A stretch of DNA of 64,000 bases from Herbiconiux oxytropis. GTDB lineage: Bacteria > Actinomycetota > Actinomycetes > Actinomycetales > Microbacteriaceae. The notes under the pieces are model-generated. The model saw only the letters and a list, made by a program, of their open reading frames with translations, did no database searches and was not told the DNA's origin. The first letter of the stretch is position 1; every line of letters begins with the position of its first letter. The DNA is taken from positions 1 to 64,000 of the forward strand of contig NZ_JANLCK010000007.1 of NCBI RefSeq assembly GCF_024979315.1, written 5' to 3'. The position numbers were made by a program, and so were the translations under genes. Positions 55,352-63,564 of the stretch are shown here, in pieces.

Positions 55352-56341
55352 GTGACACGAGTTCTGCCGCGCATCGGGCTGGCCGTGGCCATCGTCGCCA
55401 TCGTGGGCGTGCTGGGCGCCTTGGTCGTGGGTGTCGGTTCGATCCTCGCCCAGGGCGGCGTCGCCTCCGACAACCCCTTCGCGTCGCGCTCGCTCTACGC
55501 CGACCCCGGTTCGAAGGCGGCCACCGCCGCAGACTCCCTGCTCGAGGCGGGCGACGAGGCCGACGCCGAGGTCGTCGACCGGATCGCGGGAGTGCCGACG
55601 GCCATCTGGGTCACGCCGGAGAAGTACCCGGCGGGCGAGGTGGGGTCCTACGTCTCCGACATCGCGGATGCCGCGGAGAAGCTCGGCCAGTCACCGGTCT
55701 TCACGGTCTACGGGGTGCCGAACCGCGACTGCGGCAACTTCTCCGGCGGTGGGCTCTCGGCCGAGGAGTACCCGGTGTGGGTGCAGGAGATCGCCGACGC
55801 CCTCACCGGCGGCACGGCCGTCGTCATCCTCGAACCGGATGCGCTGGCACTCGCCGACGAGTGCGACAACGTCGACGAGCGTCTCGCCGAGGTCGGCTCC
55901 GCCGTCGACATCCTCGCCGAGGCCGGTCTCGTGGTCTACATCGATGCGGGCCACTCCAACTGGGGGCCGGCGGCCGACATGGCCGACCTGCTCGACCGCG
56001 CGGGCGTCGAGCGGGCGCGGGGCTTCTCGACCAACGTCTCGAACTACAACACGACCGACCTCGAGCGCGCCTACGCCGCCGAGATCTCCGGCCTCACGAA
56101 CGGCGCCCACTACGTGATCGACACCGGCCGCAACGGCAACGGGTCGAACGGCGAGTGGTGCAACCCTCCCGGCCGCGCCCTCGGCGCTGCTCCGGCCGCC
56201 TCGCGGGCGGGCTCGGCAGAAGACGCGACGCTCTGGGTCAAGCCCCCCGGTGAGAGCGACGGGCCGTGCAACGGGGGCCCGACCGCCGGGGAGTGGTGGA
56301 ACGAGAACGCCCTCGAACTGGCCGCGAACGCCGGCTGGTAG
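55352..56341 (+). CDS. Glycoside hydrolase family 6 (beta-1,4-glucanase-like), membrane-anchored
   Basis: 329 residues with an N-terminal signal anchor (about 7-33) and a complete GH6 domain. Recognisable blocks are VYGVPNRDCGNFSGGG, AVVILEPDALA, VVYIDAGHSNWG, FSTNVSNY, VIDTGRNGNG, EWCNPPGRALG and LWVKPPGESDG. GH6 enzymes cut cellulose-type beta-1,4 chains by inversion. Next to a processive GT2 synthase gene it may trim or release the polymer, as cellulases do in cellulose operons. TAGGCT 55318-55323 is the -10 and GAAGGG the ribosome site. Confidence 0.92.
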   Translation: MTRVLPRIGLAVAIVAIVGVLGALVVGVGSILAQGGVASDNPFASRSLYADPGSKAATAADSLLEAGDEADAEVVDRIAGVPTAIWVTPEKYPAGEVGSYVSDIADAAEKLGQSPVFTVYGVPNRDCGNFSGGGLSAEEYPVWVQEIADALTGGTAVVILEPDALALADECDNVDERLAEVGSAVDILAEAGLVVYIDAGHSNWGPAADMADLLDRAGVERARGFSTNVSNYNTTDLERAYAAEISGLTNGAHYVIDTGRNGNGSNGEWCNPPGRALGAAPAASRAGSAEDATLWVKPPGESDGPCNGGPTAGEWWNENALELAANAGW

Positions 56342-56406
56342 ACCCTTCCGGGTGCTCCCGGAGCAGTTCCCCATCCGATCCCCCGACGATTGGTACGATC
56401 ATGGCA

Positions 56407-57354
56407 ATGGACACTCAACCGGAACGACGCGTCGCGGTCATCATCGAAGACGATGCCGACATCCGCCACCTGCTCGAGACCGTGCTCACGCAGGCCGGCT
56501 TCGAGGTCATCGCCACCGGTAACGGCCTCGACGGCGTGCAGGCCGTGCGCGCGTACGATCCCATGGTCACCACCCTCGATGTGAGCATGCCCGGCATCGA
56601 CGGCTTCGAGGCGGCCAAGCGCATCCGGGCCTTCAGCAACACCTACCTCGTGATGCTCACGGCGCGCGACGAGGAGATCGACACACTGCAGGGCCTCGAG
56701 GCCGGCGCCGACGACTACCTCACGAAGCCCTTCCGGCCGCGCGAGCTGCGCGCCCGCGTCGAGGCCATGCTGCGCCGCCCGCGCCAGGTGCTCGCGGTCG
56801 ACGGATCCGGCCCGGTCGCCCCCGTGGCCGAGGCCCCGGCGCCCGTCGCGGCTCCGGCCGGAGGCTCCCCCCTGGCGCCTGCCGCCGCCCCGATGGCATC
56901 CGCTCCGGCCGCCCAGGCCCAGCCGGCACCGTCTCCCGTGGCGGGCTCGCCCGCCCAGCCGTCACCGGTGGCCGCGTCGGCCCCGGCCGAACCCGCCGCC
57001 GCGAAGTCGTACAGCCGAGAAGACGGCTGGCTCGAGCACAACGGGCTCTTCGTGAACTCCGAGATGCGCCTCGCCGAGAAGGAGGGCAAGTCGATCGACC
57101 TCACGCGCAGCGAGTTCGACCTGCTCAACGCCCTGATGGAGAGCCAGCGCCGCGTGCGGAGCAAGGCCGACCTGGCGCTGCTCCTGCGTGGTGAGAGCTA
57201 CGTCACGGCCCACTTCGTGAGCGAGGCCGACAAGCGCGCCATCGAGGTGCACATGGCCAACCTCCGCCGCAAGCTCGCCGACTCCATCACGACCCCGCGC
57301 TGGATCGAGACCGTGCGCGGCGTCGGCTACCGCCTCGCCGCCTCCGACGACTGA
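56407..57354 (+). CDS. OmpR-type response regulator with long Ala/Pro linker
   Basis: 315 residues: receiver domain with acidic pair EDD at 14-16, phospho-acceptor Asp58 (TTLDVSMPG) and Lys in LTKPFRPRELR. An Ala/Pro linker of about 70 residues follows, then a winged-helix DNA-binding domain (KSIDLTRSEFDLL, IEVHMANLRRKL, ETVRGVGYRL). ATG 56407 is chosen over ATG 56401 because TACGAT lies seven bases before it. No cognate kinase is adjacent; the HPt-like gene converges on it two bases away, so a phosphorelay link is tempting but that protein lacks the His. Confidence 0.9.
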   Translation: MDTQPERRVAVIIEDDADIRHLLETVLTQAGFEVIATGNGLDGVQAVRAYDPMVTTLDVSMPGIDGFEAAKRIRAFSNTYLVMLTARDEEIDTLQGLEAGADDYLTKPFRPRELRARVEAMLRRPRQVLAVDGSGPVAPVAEAPAPVAAPAGGSPLAPAAAPMASAPAAQAQPAPSPVAGSPAQPSPVAASAPAEPAAAKSYSREDGWLEHNGLFVNSEMRLAEKEGKSIDLTRSEFDLLNALMESQRRVRSKADLALLLRGESYVTAHFVSEADKRAIEVHMANLRRKLADSITTPRWIETVRGVGYRLAASDD

Positions 57355-57355
57355 G

Positions 57356-57730
57356 CTAACGGGGCGCTTCAGCCCGCATCGACTCCAGCACGCCGGTGAG
57401 TTCCCGGCACGTCGCCGAGCCCACCTCGTGCAGCCTCGCCAGGTGCACCATGGCGCCCGGGATGTCGAAGTTCTTGATCTGCGTGTGCATCATGCCGCCG
57501 ATGGCCTCCAGCGGCCACGCGCCGAGCATCGTGCTCGAGGAGCGGATGCTGAGGAGCACGACATCGGCGTCTTCGTAGTCGTGCTGGCCCATGGCCTTCA
57601 TCAGCCTCTGGGATCGGGTCTCCCAGAGGCTGATGAAATCGTGCACGAACCGGCCGCGCCGGTCGTCGTCCCCCACAGCGTTCAGGAGCGAGACCAGCGC
57701 GTCCGGATCGACGTAGCGGTACCGAGTCAA
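57356..57730 (-). CDS. HPt-domain-like protein lacking the phospho-acceptor His
   Basis: 124 residues, predicted four-helix bundle like histidine phosphotransfer proteins. The usual xHxLKGSSxxLGA segment reads LLSIRSSSTMLGA: Leu replaces His and Arg-Ser replaces Lys-Gly. The start is TTG 57730, overlapping the glycosyltransferase stop by four bases (TTGA), so it is made together with the synthase. It may bind a receiver domain without phosphotransfer, or be a synthase partner. The HPt assignment rests on a short motif. Confidence 0.55.
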   Translation of the reverse strand: MTRYRYVDPDALVSLLNAVGDDDRRGRFVHDFISLWETRSQRLMKAMGQHDYEDADVVLLSIRSSSTMLGAWPLEAIGGMMHTQIKNFDIPGAMVHLARLHEVGSATCRELTGVLESMRAEAPR

Positions 57731-59172
57731 ACCTTGTACCCCCGGTAGCGGCGGAGCACCTTGATGACCATGCCGAGGGTCTGCAGGATCGTGATGATCC
57801 CGAGGATGGGCCAGCCGATCCAGAGGATGGTGGACTGCATGAACGGGTCGAGCTGGAACCAGCCGAGCACGAGCACGGCGATCACGAGCACGAAGATCAC
57901 GAGCGGCACGAGGTAACCGTTGCCGCGCCCGCGCTCCGCCTTGGCCTGCGCCGCCCAGTTGTCGGTCTGCTTGCGGCTGAGGAACTTGGTCCAGGCCCGC
58001 AGGAAGTGCCCGAGCCTGACCCACATGTAGATCTCGGCGGGGAAGAGGAACACGGCGAAGAAGACGTCGCGCCCGTTGCGGTTCTTCATCGACAGCGCCG
58101 TGCGGAGGTTCAGCAGGATGGCGATCACGGGGGGCACGAGCCAGATCGGCGAGAAGACGAAGGCGCTGATCGAGAGCGATGCGAACAGCAGCAGCACGAA
58201 GAGCACGCGTGTGACGAGGTTCGTGAGCATCGAGAAGTTCTCGAGCCAGCGCAGCCGGAGGTTCGGGTGGAAGGGCTGGCCCTTCGTGTCTCCGCGCTGA
58301 CCGGGCCACATGAGCTCGATGGCGCCGAAGTTCCACTTCACCTGCTGGGCGTCGAGACCGCGGAGGGTGGTCATGCCGCCCACGTCGGCGCGGGCCTGGG
58401 CCGAGATCTTGGTGAGGTAGCCCGCGCTCTTGATCTGCAGCGACAGCAGCGAGTCCTCCACCTCGCTGTCTTTCACCCAGGGGGTGTTCTGGTGGTTCTC
58501 GACCATGATCTGGCGGAGGGCCTTGGTGCTGAAGATGGAGAACTGACCGCCGAGCACGGCCATGTTGCGGCCGCGGAGCATGTTCTGCATGTTGAAGGCA
58601 GCGAACTGGAAGCGCTGGCCGGTGATGAGGAACTTGGCGATGAAGCCCTTGATGGGCTGGTCGTCGATGGAGAAGATGGCCGAGATGCCGCCGATGCGGG
58701 AATCGGAGGTGATCTCCTCGGCGAGCCGCTCGACCGCGTCGGGGGCGGCCGTGGTGTCGCCGTCGACACCGAGCAGGAAGTCGCAGCCCTCCACGAGCTG
58801 GTAGCCGTAGTTGAGCGCGCCGACCTTCTTGTCCTTGTTCTTGCCGATGTCGTGCACGTAGACCTCGGTGAACTGCTCGACGCCGTCGACCTCCTTGAGG
58901 TGGGGGCCCGCGTACTGCGCGGCGATCTTGACGGTGTCGTCGGTGGTGTTGTTCACCACCACGTGGATGACGTCGGGCAGCCGGGTCTGGGTCAGCAGCG
59001 ACTCGAGCACGGCACCGATCGACTCCGCCTCGTTGTAGGCGGGGATGATGCAGCCGATCGTGGGGCGGTACGACGGGAGCGACTCGACCGACTCGATGAA
59101 GTCGTTCTGGAACTCGTCGTGCTCGTCGCCCAGATCGGTTCGATCGGTGACGTACGGGTTGGTGTCTGACAT
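57727..59172 (-). CDS. Processive family 2 glycosyltransferase (cellulose/hyaluronan synthase-like)
   Basis: 481 residues. The GT-A domain has CIIPAYNEAESI, the DxD in GVDGDT (137-139), the catalytic ED pair at 239-240 and QQVKW (276-280) at the position of QxxRW. Four to five helices follow (about 312-345, 365-385, 420-470). This is the arrangement of membrane polysaccharide synthases. No PilZ domain follows, so c-di-GMP control would be indirect. A GGAGAC site lies before ATG 59172. Co-translated with the HPt-like gene and divergent from a lipoprotein gene. Confidence 0.9.
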   Translation of the reverse strand: MSDTNPYVTDRTDLGDEHDEFQNDFIESVESLPSYRPTIGCIIPAYNEAESIGAVLESLLTQTRLPDVIHVVVNNTTDDTVKIAAQYAGPHLKEVDGVEQFTEVYVHDIGKNKDKKVGALNYGYQLVEGCDFLLGVDGDTTAAPDAVERLAEEITSDSRIGGISAIFSIDDQPIKGFIAKFLITGQRFQFAAFNMQNMLRGRNMAVLGGQFSIFSTKALRQIMVENHQNTPWVKDSEVEDSLLSLQIKSAGYLTKISAQARADVGGMTTLRGLDAQQVKWNFGAIELMWPGQRGDTKGQPFHPNLRLRWLENFSMLTNLVTRVLFVLLLFASLSISAFVFSPIWLVPPVIAILLNLRTALSMKNRNGRDVFFAVFLFPAEIYMWVRLGHFLRAWTKFLSRKQTDNWAAQAKAERGRGNGYLVPLVIFVLVIAVLVLGWFQLDPFMQSTILWIGWPILGIITILQTLGMVIKVLRRYRGYKV

Positions 59173-59277
59173 GTCTCAAGTCTCCAATACGGTCCCCAGG
59201 GTTCCCCCGCCAATGCGCTAGGGTCGCGTCAGGATCAGCTTAAGATTGAATCAGGTCTGCAGGGAAAGGTTTTTTCG

Positions 59278-59928
59278 ATGGCATCCATCACCCGATCGGG
59301 CAGCCGCAAGGCCGTCAGAGCCGCGGCGGCCGGCACTCTGGCGCTCGCGACCGCGATCGCGCTGAGTGCCTGCGGAACGGCCCCCTGGGATCAGTCGCGC
59401 TTCAACACCTCCTCGGCCACCGCGTCGTCGACGGCGCGGCCCACGACAGCCCCGACCATCACCCCCGTGGTGAACGAGCTGGCATCGGGTTCCGCCCGGC
59501 ACACCCTGCAGGCGGGCGACATCGCCCTCACCCTCGACTACTACTCCACGCTCAGCATGGATCAGTGGACGGCGGAGGCCAACAAGCCCCTCACCTTCTC
59601 GCTCACCGGCGCGCTCGGCACCGACGACGGGCAGAGCTTCTACCTCTCGCGCGTCACGCTCACTCCGGGCGTCGACGGCCCCCTCGGCTCGCTGCCGGCC
59701 CCGGCGCCGCTCACGGACCAGGCCTCGGTGCCGCCCGGCTACTACGTCAAGACGCCCTACTCCTACAGCCAGACCTTCATCCTGCCCGCGCTCGACCCGG
59801 CGGCCACGTCGATCACGGTCTCGTTCACGTATGAGATCCTGCTGCAGACGGCTCCCGGATCCGGCGACTACGCCAAGCAGACGGCGACGGACCAGCTCAC
59901 CATCGCCATCGCCCAGCCGGCCGAATAG
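59278..59928 (+). CDS. Putative secreted lipoprotein, unknown function
   Basis: 216 residues. Signal peptide with twin basic start and lipobox ALSAC (Cys32). A Ser/Thr/Pro spacer follows, then a beta-rich domain without recognised family (LTLDYYSTLSMDQW, YLSRVTLTPGVDG). GGGAAAGG precedes ATG 59278 by several bases and TAAGAT near 59241 may be the -10. Divergent from the GT2 synthase, it could belong to the extracellular part of the same system. No enzymatic motif is visible. Confidence 0.7.
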   Translation: MASITRSGSRKAVRAAAAGTLALATAIALSACGTAPWDQSRFNTSSATASSTARPTTAPTITPVVNELASGSARHTLQAGDIALTLDYYSTLSMDQWTAEANKPLTFSLTGALGTDDGQSFYLSRVTLTPGVDGPLGSLPAPAPLTDQASVPPGYYVKTPYSYSQTFILPALDPAATSITVSFTYEILLQTAPGSGDYAKQTATDQLTIAIAQPAE

Positions 59929-59930
59929 CT

Positions 59931-61097
59931 TCAGGCGGTCTGGGGGCGGCCGACCACGATGCGGTTGCCGCCCTCGTCACGGGCGGCCTGGGTGGCGATG
60001 TCGAGGGCGCGGCGGAGGGCCGGGAGGCTGTAGCCGAACGACTCGGTGTCGACCACGCCGAAGCTCGCGGTGGCGCGGAGCGACTGCTCGGGATCGATCG
60101 GCTCATCGACGAGTGCGGTCTGCAGGCGGATGGCCAGCTGTTCCGCCTCGTCGGCCGTGGAGACCACGCTGACGATCACGAACCGGCCCGCACCGGTGTG
60201 GCCGAGAAGTCCGCAGGTGGGCGCGTGGTGACGCACGATCTGTGCCACCGAGCGGATGGCGGTGTCACCGAAGGTGCGGCCGAACGCGGTGTTCATCTGC
60301 GGCAGGTTGTCGACGTCCATGGCGATCATGGCGAGCAGGTCGCCGTGGAACGACGCGCGCTCGACCCAGTCGGCCCACTGCTGCATGAACGACGCCGCCG
60401 ACAGCACGCCCACGACCGAGTGCACGCCCACCGTGACGTCGCCGAGGGCCCGGGCGCCGGATCGCTCGGCCTGCAGGATCGACATCGAGATGGTGCCGAG
60501 CAGCACCAGCAGGATCGTGATGATCGTCGTGACCTGGGTGCTGAAGTAGGTCTGGAAGATGACGCTCTCGGGCCCCATCGTCACGAAGATCGATGAGCGC
60601 AGCACGTAGAAGGCGCAGACGATCCAGAGGCTGAAGCTGAGGATGCGCGCGTTGAGGTTGCGTCGCATGCGCGACCGCATGGTCTCGGCACCCCCCAACC
60701 CGGCGAAGACCGCGATGCCGACGAACAAGGGGGTGGAGCCCGTCCAGACCCCGGCGTCGGGGCCCTCGAGGCAGGTCAGCACGAGGATCGCGCCGGCGGC
60801 GGCCAGCGGGATCCAGATGAAGGAGGAGCGGCCGTTGAACACCCGGGAGCCCGACCAGATGGCACCCACCGACATGACGTAGGCGGTGTTGCCGATCGCG
60901 AGGATCCACCACAGGTTCGGCGACATCCCCCACACCGAGAACGACAGGGCCGTGAGCATCCCGGCGATGAAGGAGATGCTCCAGAGCCGCCCCGAGGCGT
61001 CGTTGCGGCGCATGGCCGTGTTGATGATGAACGAGACGCCGCAGAGGATGATGATGAGGCCCGAGATGAGCAGGAGCGACGGGGTGTCGAGCGTCAT
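59931..61097 (-). CDS. Membrane protein with degenerate GGDEF domain
   Basis: 388 residues: about seven N-terminal helices (to ~210), then a GGDEF-fold domain. Metal-site Asp261 and Asp263 persist (AMDVDNLPQMN). The GGDEF signature is GAGRF (302-306), the GTP-binding Lys of FK is missing and there is no RxxD site. Catalysis is therefore unlikely; a GTP- or c-di-GMP-related sensory role is possible. It ends beside the convergent lipoprotein gene. Confidence 0.85.
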   Translation of the reverse strand: MTLDTPSLLLISGLIIILCGVSFIINTAMRRNDASGRLWSISFIAGMLTALSFSVWGMSPNLWWILAIGNTAYVMSVGAIWSGSRVFNGRSSFIWIPLAAAGAILVLTCLEGPDAGVWTGSTPLFVGIAVFAGLGGAETMRSRMRRNLNARILSFSLWIVCAFYVLRSSIFVTMGPESVIFQTYFSTQVTTIITILLVLLGTISMSILQAERSGARALGDVTVGVHSVVGVLSAASFMQQWADWVERASFHGDLLAMIAMDVDNLPQMNTAFGRTFGDTAIRSVAQIVRHHAPTCGLLGHTGAGRFVIVSVVSTADEAEQLAIRLQTALVDEPIDPEQSLRATASFGVVDTESFGYSLPALRRALDIATQAARDEGGNRIVVGRPQTA

Positions 61098-61144
61098 CGG
61101 CCGTGCTCCCCACTCGAGATCGGATGTGTGCGTCGACTGGGAGT

Positions 61145-62779
61145 TTAGCGCGAGCGCGGGATGGATGCGGTGAAGGTCGTGCCGACCCCGGAGGCGCTCC
61201 GCACCGTGAGATCGCCGCCGTGCCGCCGCACGATGTCGCGGCTGATGGTGAGACCGAGGCCGGAGCCGTGGATGGTGGACTGCCGCACCCCCTCGGCGCG
61301 GAAGTAGCGGTCGAACAGTTTCTGCTGCTCGAGCTCGCTGAGCCCGATGCCCGTGTCGGCCACCACCAGATCGGCGTGATCGCCTGTGGCCGTCACGCCC
61401 ACCTCGACGCGGCCGCCTTCGCGGTTGTACTTGATGGCGTTGGAGAGCAGGTTGTCGACCACCTGACGGAGCCGGAAGCCGTCGGCCTCGAGCAGCACGG
61501 GGCCCTTCGCCGTGTTCTCGATCACGATGTCCCGCTCGCCCGCCGCGATCCGCTGCGCCTCGATCGCCTCCGCCACGATCTCCGAGAGGTCGCAGGTGCT
61601 GAACGACATGACGATCTGCTGGTCCTTCTCGCTCGCGGCCGTGAGCAGGTCGGCCACGAGGGCGAGCAGGCGGTCGGCGTTGGAGGAGGCCACCTCGAGC
61701 ATGGAGCGGGTCGAGGCGTCGAGGGTCTCGTCGTCGAGAGCGAGCTCGAGGTAACCGAGGATGGAGGTCAGTGGGGTGCGCAGCTCATGCGAGACCGACG
61801 CCACGAGGTCGTCCCTGGCCCGGATGGCGTTGATCTCGGCCGTGACGTCGCGCGAGATGAGCACACCGCCGTCGAGCTCCCCGGTGGGAGCGGTGAGCGG
61901 GCGCGAACTCACCGACAGGGCGATGCGGTGCTCGCCCGGCTCGCCGAGCCACACGATGACGTCGTCGAACCGCTGGCCCTCGACGGCCCGGTGGAAGGGC
62001 CGTTCCGCGTCGTCGTAGACGCTCGTGCGGTCGGACTTATAGAGCACCGCGGGCTCGGCGGCGATCTCCGGCTGCCCGAACTGACTCTGGATGGTGCGGT
62101 GCGAGCGGTTGAGGATGGAGAGCCGACCGTCGCGATCGAACGCGACGACACCGAAGGTCACGGCGTTCAGCACCTCGTCGAGCGTCTGCTCCTGCCGCCG
62201 GGCCCGGCCGAGCGCCACCTCGAGGAGGTCGGCCTGTTGGCGGAGGAGCCCGCGCTGGGCCGCCGTGCGGCTGGAGGTGGCGAGGGTCGCGGTGGCGATG
62301 AACGCGAGGGTGATCGGCAGCACGAGGAGCCCCGGGAGGCTCCCGACCGAGAGCGGCACACCGTTGATGCCGGCACTCAGCCAGAGCAGCGCCGACGAGC
62401 CGAGCACGCTCGTGACCGCTCCGGGCAGTGCGTAGTAGCTCGAGAGCCAGATGACCGGGAACGTGAGCAGCAGGCCAACGCCGAGATCGGGGTTGCCCTC
62501 ACGGATCGAGATGATCGCGAGGATGTCGAGCAGGGGAAGGAGCGCGGCCCATCGGCGGTCGACACTCGACCACGGCACGATCGCCGACGCGCCCGTGAGG
62601 ATGAACACGAGCGCGATGCCCCCGAAGAAGCGGAAGTCGAGCACGGAGTCGGGTTGGAAGATGTAGGCGGCGCACACGAGCACGAGCAGAGCGGCGGCCA
62701 GCAGCAGTTGGGACTGGAAGACCGCGCGGTCGAACCGCGAACGACGCTCCGCCTCCGTGTAGTCACTCCCCGACCCCAT
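61145..62779 (-). CDS. Membrane sensor histidine kinase with PAS domain
   Basis: 544 residues: about six helices to residue 175, a short coiled coil, PAS domain (~195-305), HisKA with the phospho-acceptor His in SVSHELRTPLTSILGYL, and HATPase_c with DNLLSNAIKYN, VADTGIGL and GSGLGLTISRDI. It transfers phosphate to a response regulator. ATG 62779 is chosen because TACTCT lies exactly six bases before it on the minus strand. Divergent from a LuxR-like regulator, although HisKA kinases more often pair with OmpR-type partners such as the one at 56407. Confidence 0.92.
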   Translation of the reverse strand: MGSGSDYTEAERRSRFDRAVFQSQLLLAAALLVLVCAAYIFQPDSVLDFRFFGGIALVFILTGASAIVPWSSVDRRWAALLPLLDILAIISIREGNPDLGVGLLLTFPVIWLSSYYALPGAVTSVLGSSALLWLSAGINGVPLSVGSLPGLLVLPITLAFIATATLATSSRTAAQRGLLRQQADLLEVALGRARRQEQTLDEVLNAVTFGVVAFDRDGRLSILNRSHRTIQSQFGQPEIAAEPAVLYKSDRTSVYDDAERPFHRAVEGQRFDDVIVWLGEPGEHRIALSVSSRPLTAPTGELDGGVLISRDVTAEINAIRARDDLVASVSHELRTPLTSILGYLELALDDETLDASTRSMLEVASSNADRLLALVADLLTAASEKDQQIVMSFSTCDLSEIVAEAIEAQRIAAGERDIVIENTAKGPVLLEADGFRLRQVVDNLLSNAIKYNREGGRVEVGVTATGDHADLVVADTGIGLSELEQQKLFDRYFRAEGVRQSTIHGSGLGLTISRDIVRRHGGDLTVRSASGVGTTFTASIPRSR

Positions 62780-62876
62780 GTGTCGAGAGTACAGCCCGCG
62801 GCTCGCGCGGATTGGACCCGTCCGAGGGCGGCGGTTATCATGCCAGCAGGGGTGTGAGGGTGAATTCAGGTCAGGC

Positions 62877-63542
62877 GTGAACGGGCGCGACGCGGGAACG
62901 CCATCCGTCGGCGTGCACACCGTCGGCATCGTCGACGACCACGAGCTCATGCTCGACGGCCTGTGCACCTGGATCGATGCGAACGCTCCCGCGCTCGACG
63001 TCGTCATCCGCTCCTCGTCCTGGTCCGAGATGGCCAGGCACACGGCGTTCCCGCCGGACGTGGTCCTCATGGACCTGCAGCTCAAGGAGCCGATCTCCGT
63101 CGAGGCGCGCGTGCGGATCTGCCGTTCCGTGGGCACGACGGTGGTCGTGATGAGCGCCCTCGACGACCCCGACACGGTCAGGCGGGTGCTCGACGCGGGC
63201 GCCGCGGCCTTCGTGTCGAAGGCCCGCCCCGCCAAGGAGCTGGTCGAGACCGTCATGAACGTGCTCGGTCTCCGGCGTCCGGGAGACGCCGCCTGGGACG
63301 AGGTGTCGCGGCCCCGCGTGGTCTCCACGAGCATCCGCTTCACCGAGGACGAGGAGGAGACGCTGCGGCTGTACGCCTCGGGGCACAGCCCGGTGGAGGT
63401 CGCGATGATCCTCGGCACCAACATCCAGGCCGTCAAGAACGCGCTCGAGCGTGTGCGCCGGCAGTACGGGTCGGAGGGCAGGCAGGCCGACTCCAAGCAC
63501 GACCTGATGCTCCGCGCCGCCGAAGACGGATACCTGGCATGA
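62877..63542 (+). CDS. Response regulator with LuxR-like C-terminal region
   Basis: 221 residues. Receiver domain: acidic pair DDH at 20-22, Asp66 in VVLMDLQLKEP, and Lys in FVSKARPAKEL. The C-terminal part is a helix-turn-helix resembling NarL/LuxR or sigma-70 region 4 (EEETLRLYASGHSPVEVAMI, then NIQAVKNALERVRRQY). GTG 62877 fits the domain start; the frame is open upstream but the 5' codons look non-coding. Followed 22 nt later by a membrane protein gene that runs off the window. Confidence 0.87.
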   Translation: MNGRDAGTPSVGVHTVGIVDDHELMLDGLCTWIDANAPALDVVIRSSSWSEMARHTAFPPDVVLMDLQLKEPISVEARVRICRSVGTTVVVMSALDDPDTVRRVLDAGAAAFVSKARPAKELVETVMNVLGLRRPGDAAWDEVSRPRVVSTSIRFTEDEEETLRLYASGHSPVEVAMILGTNIQAVKNALERVRRQYGSEGRQADSKHDLMLRAAEDGYLA

Positions 63543-63564
63543 CGCCGGAGCGGACGGGGAGACC

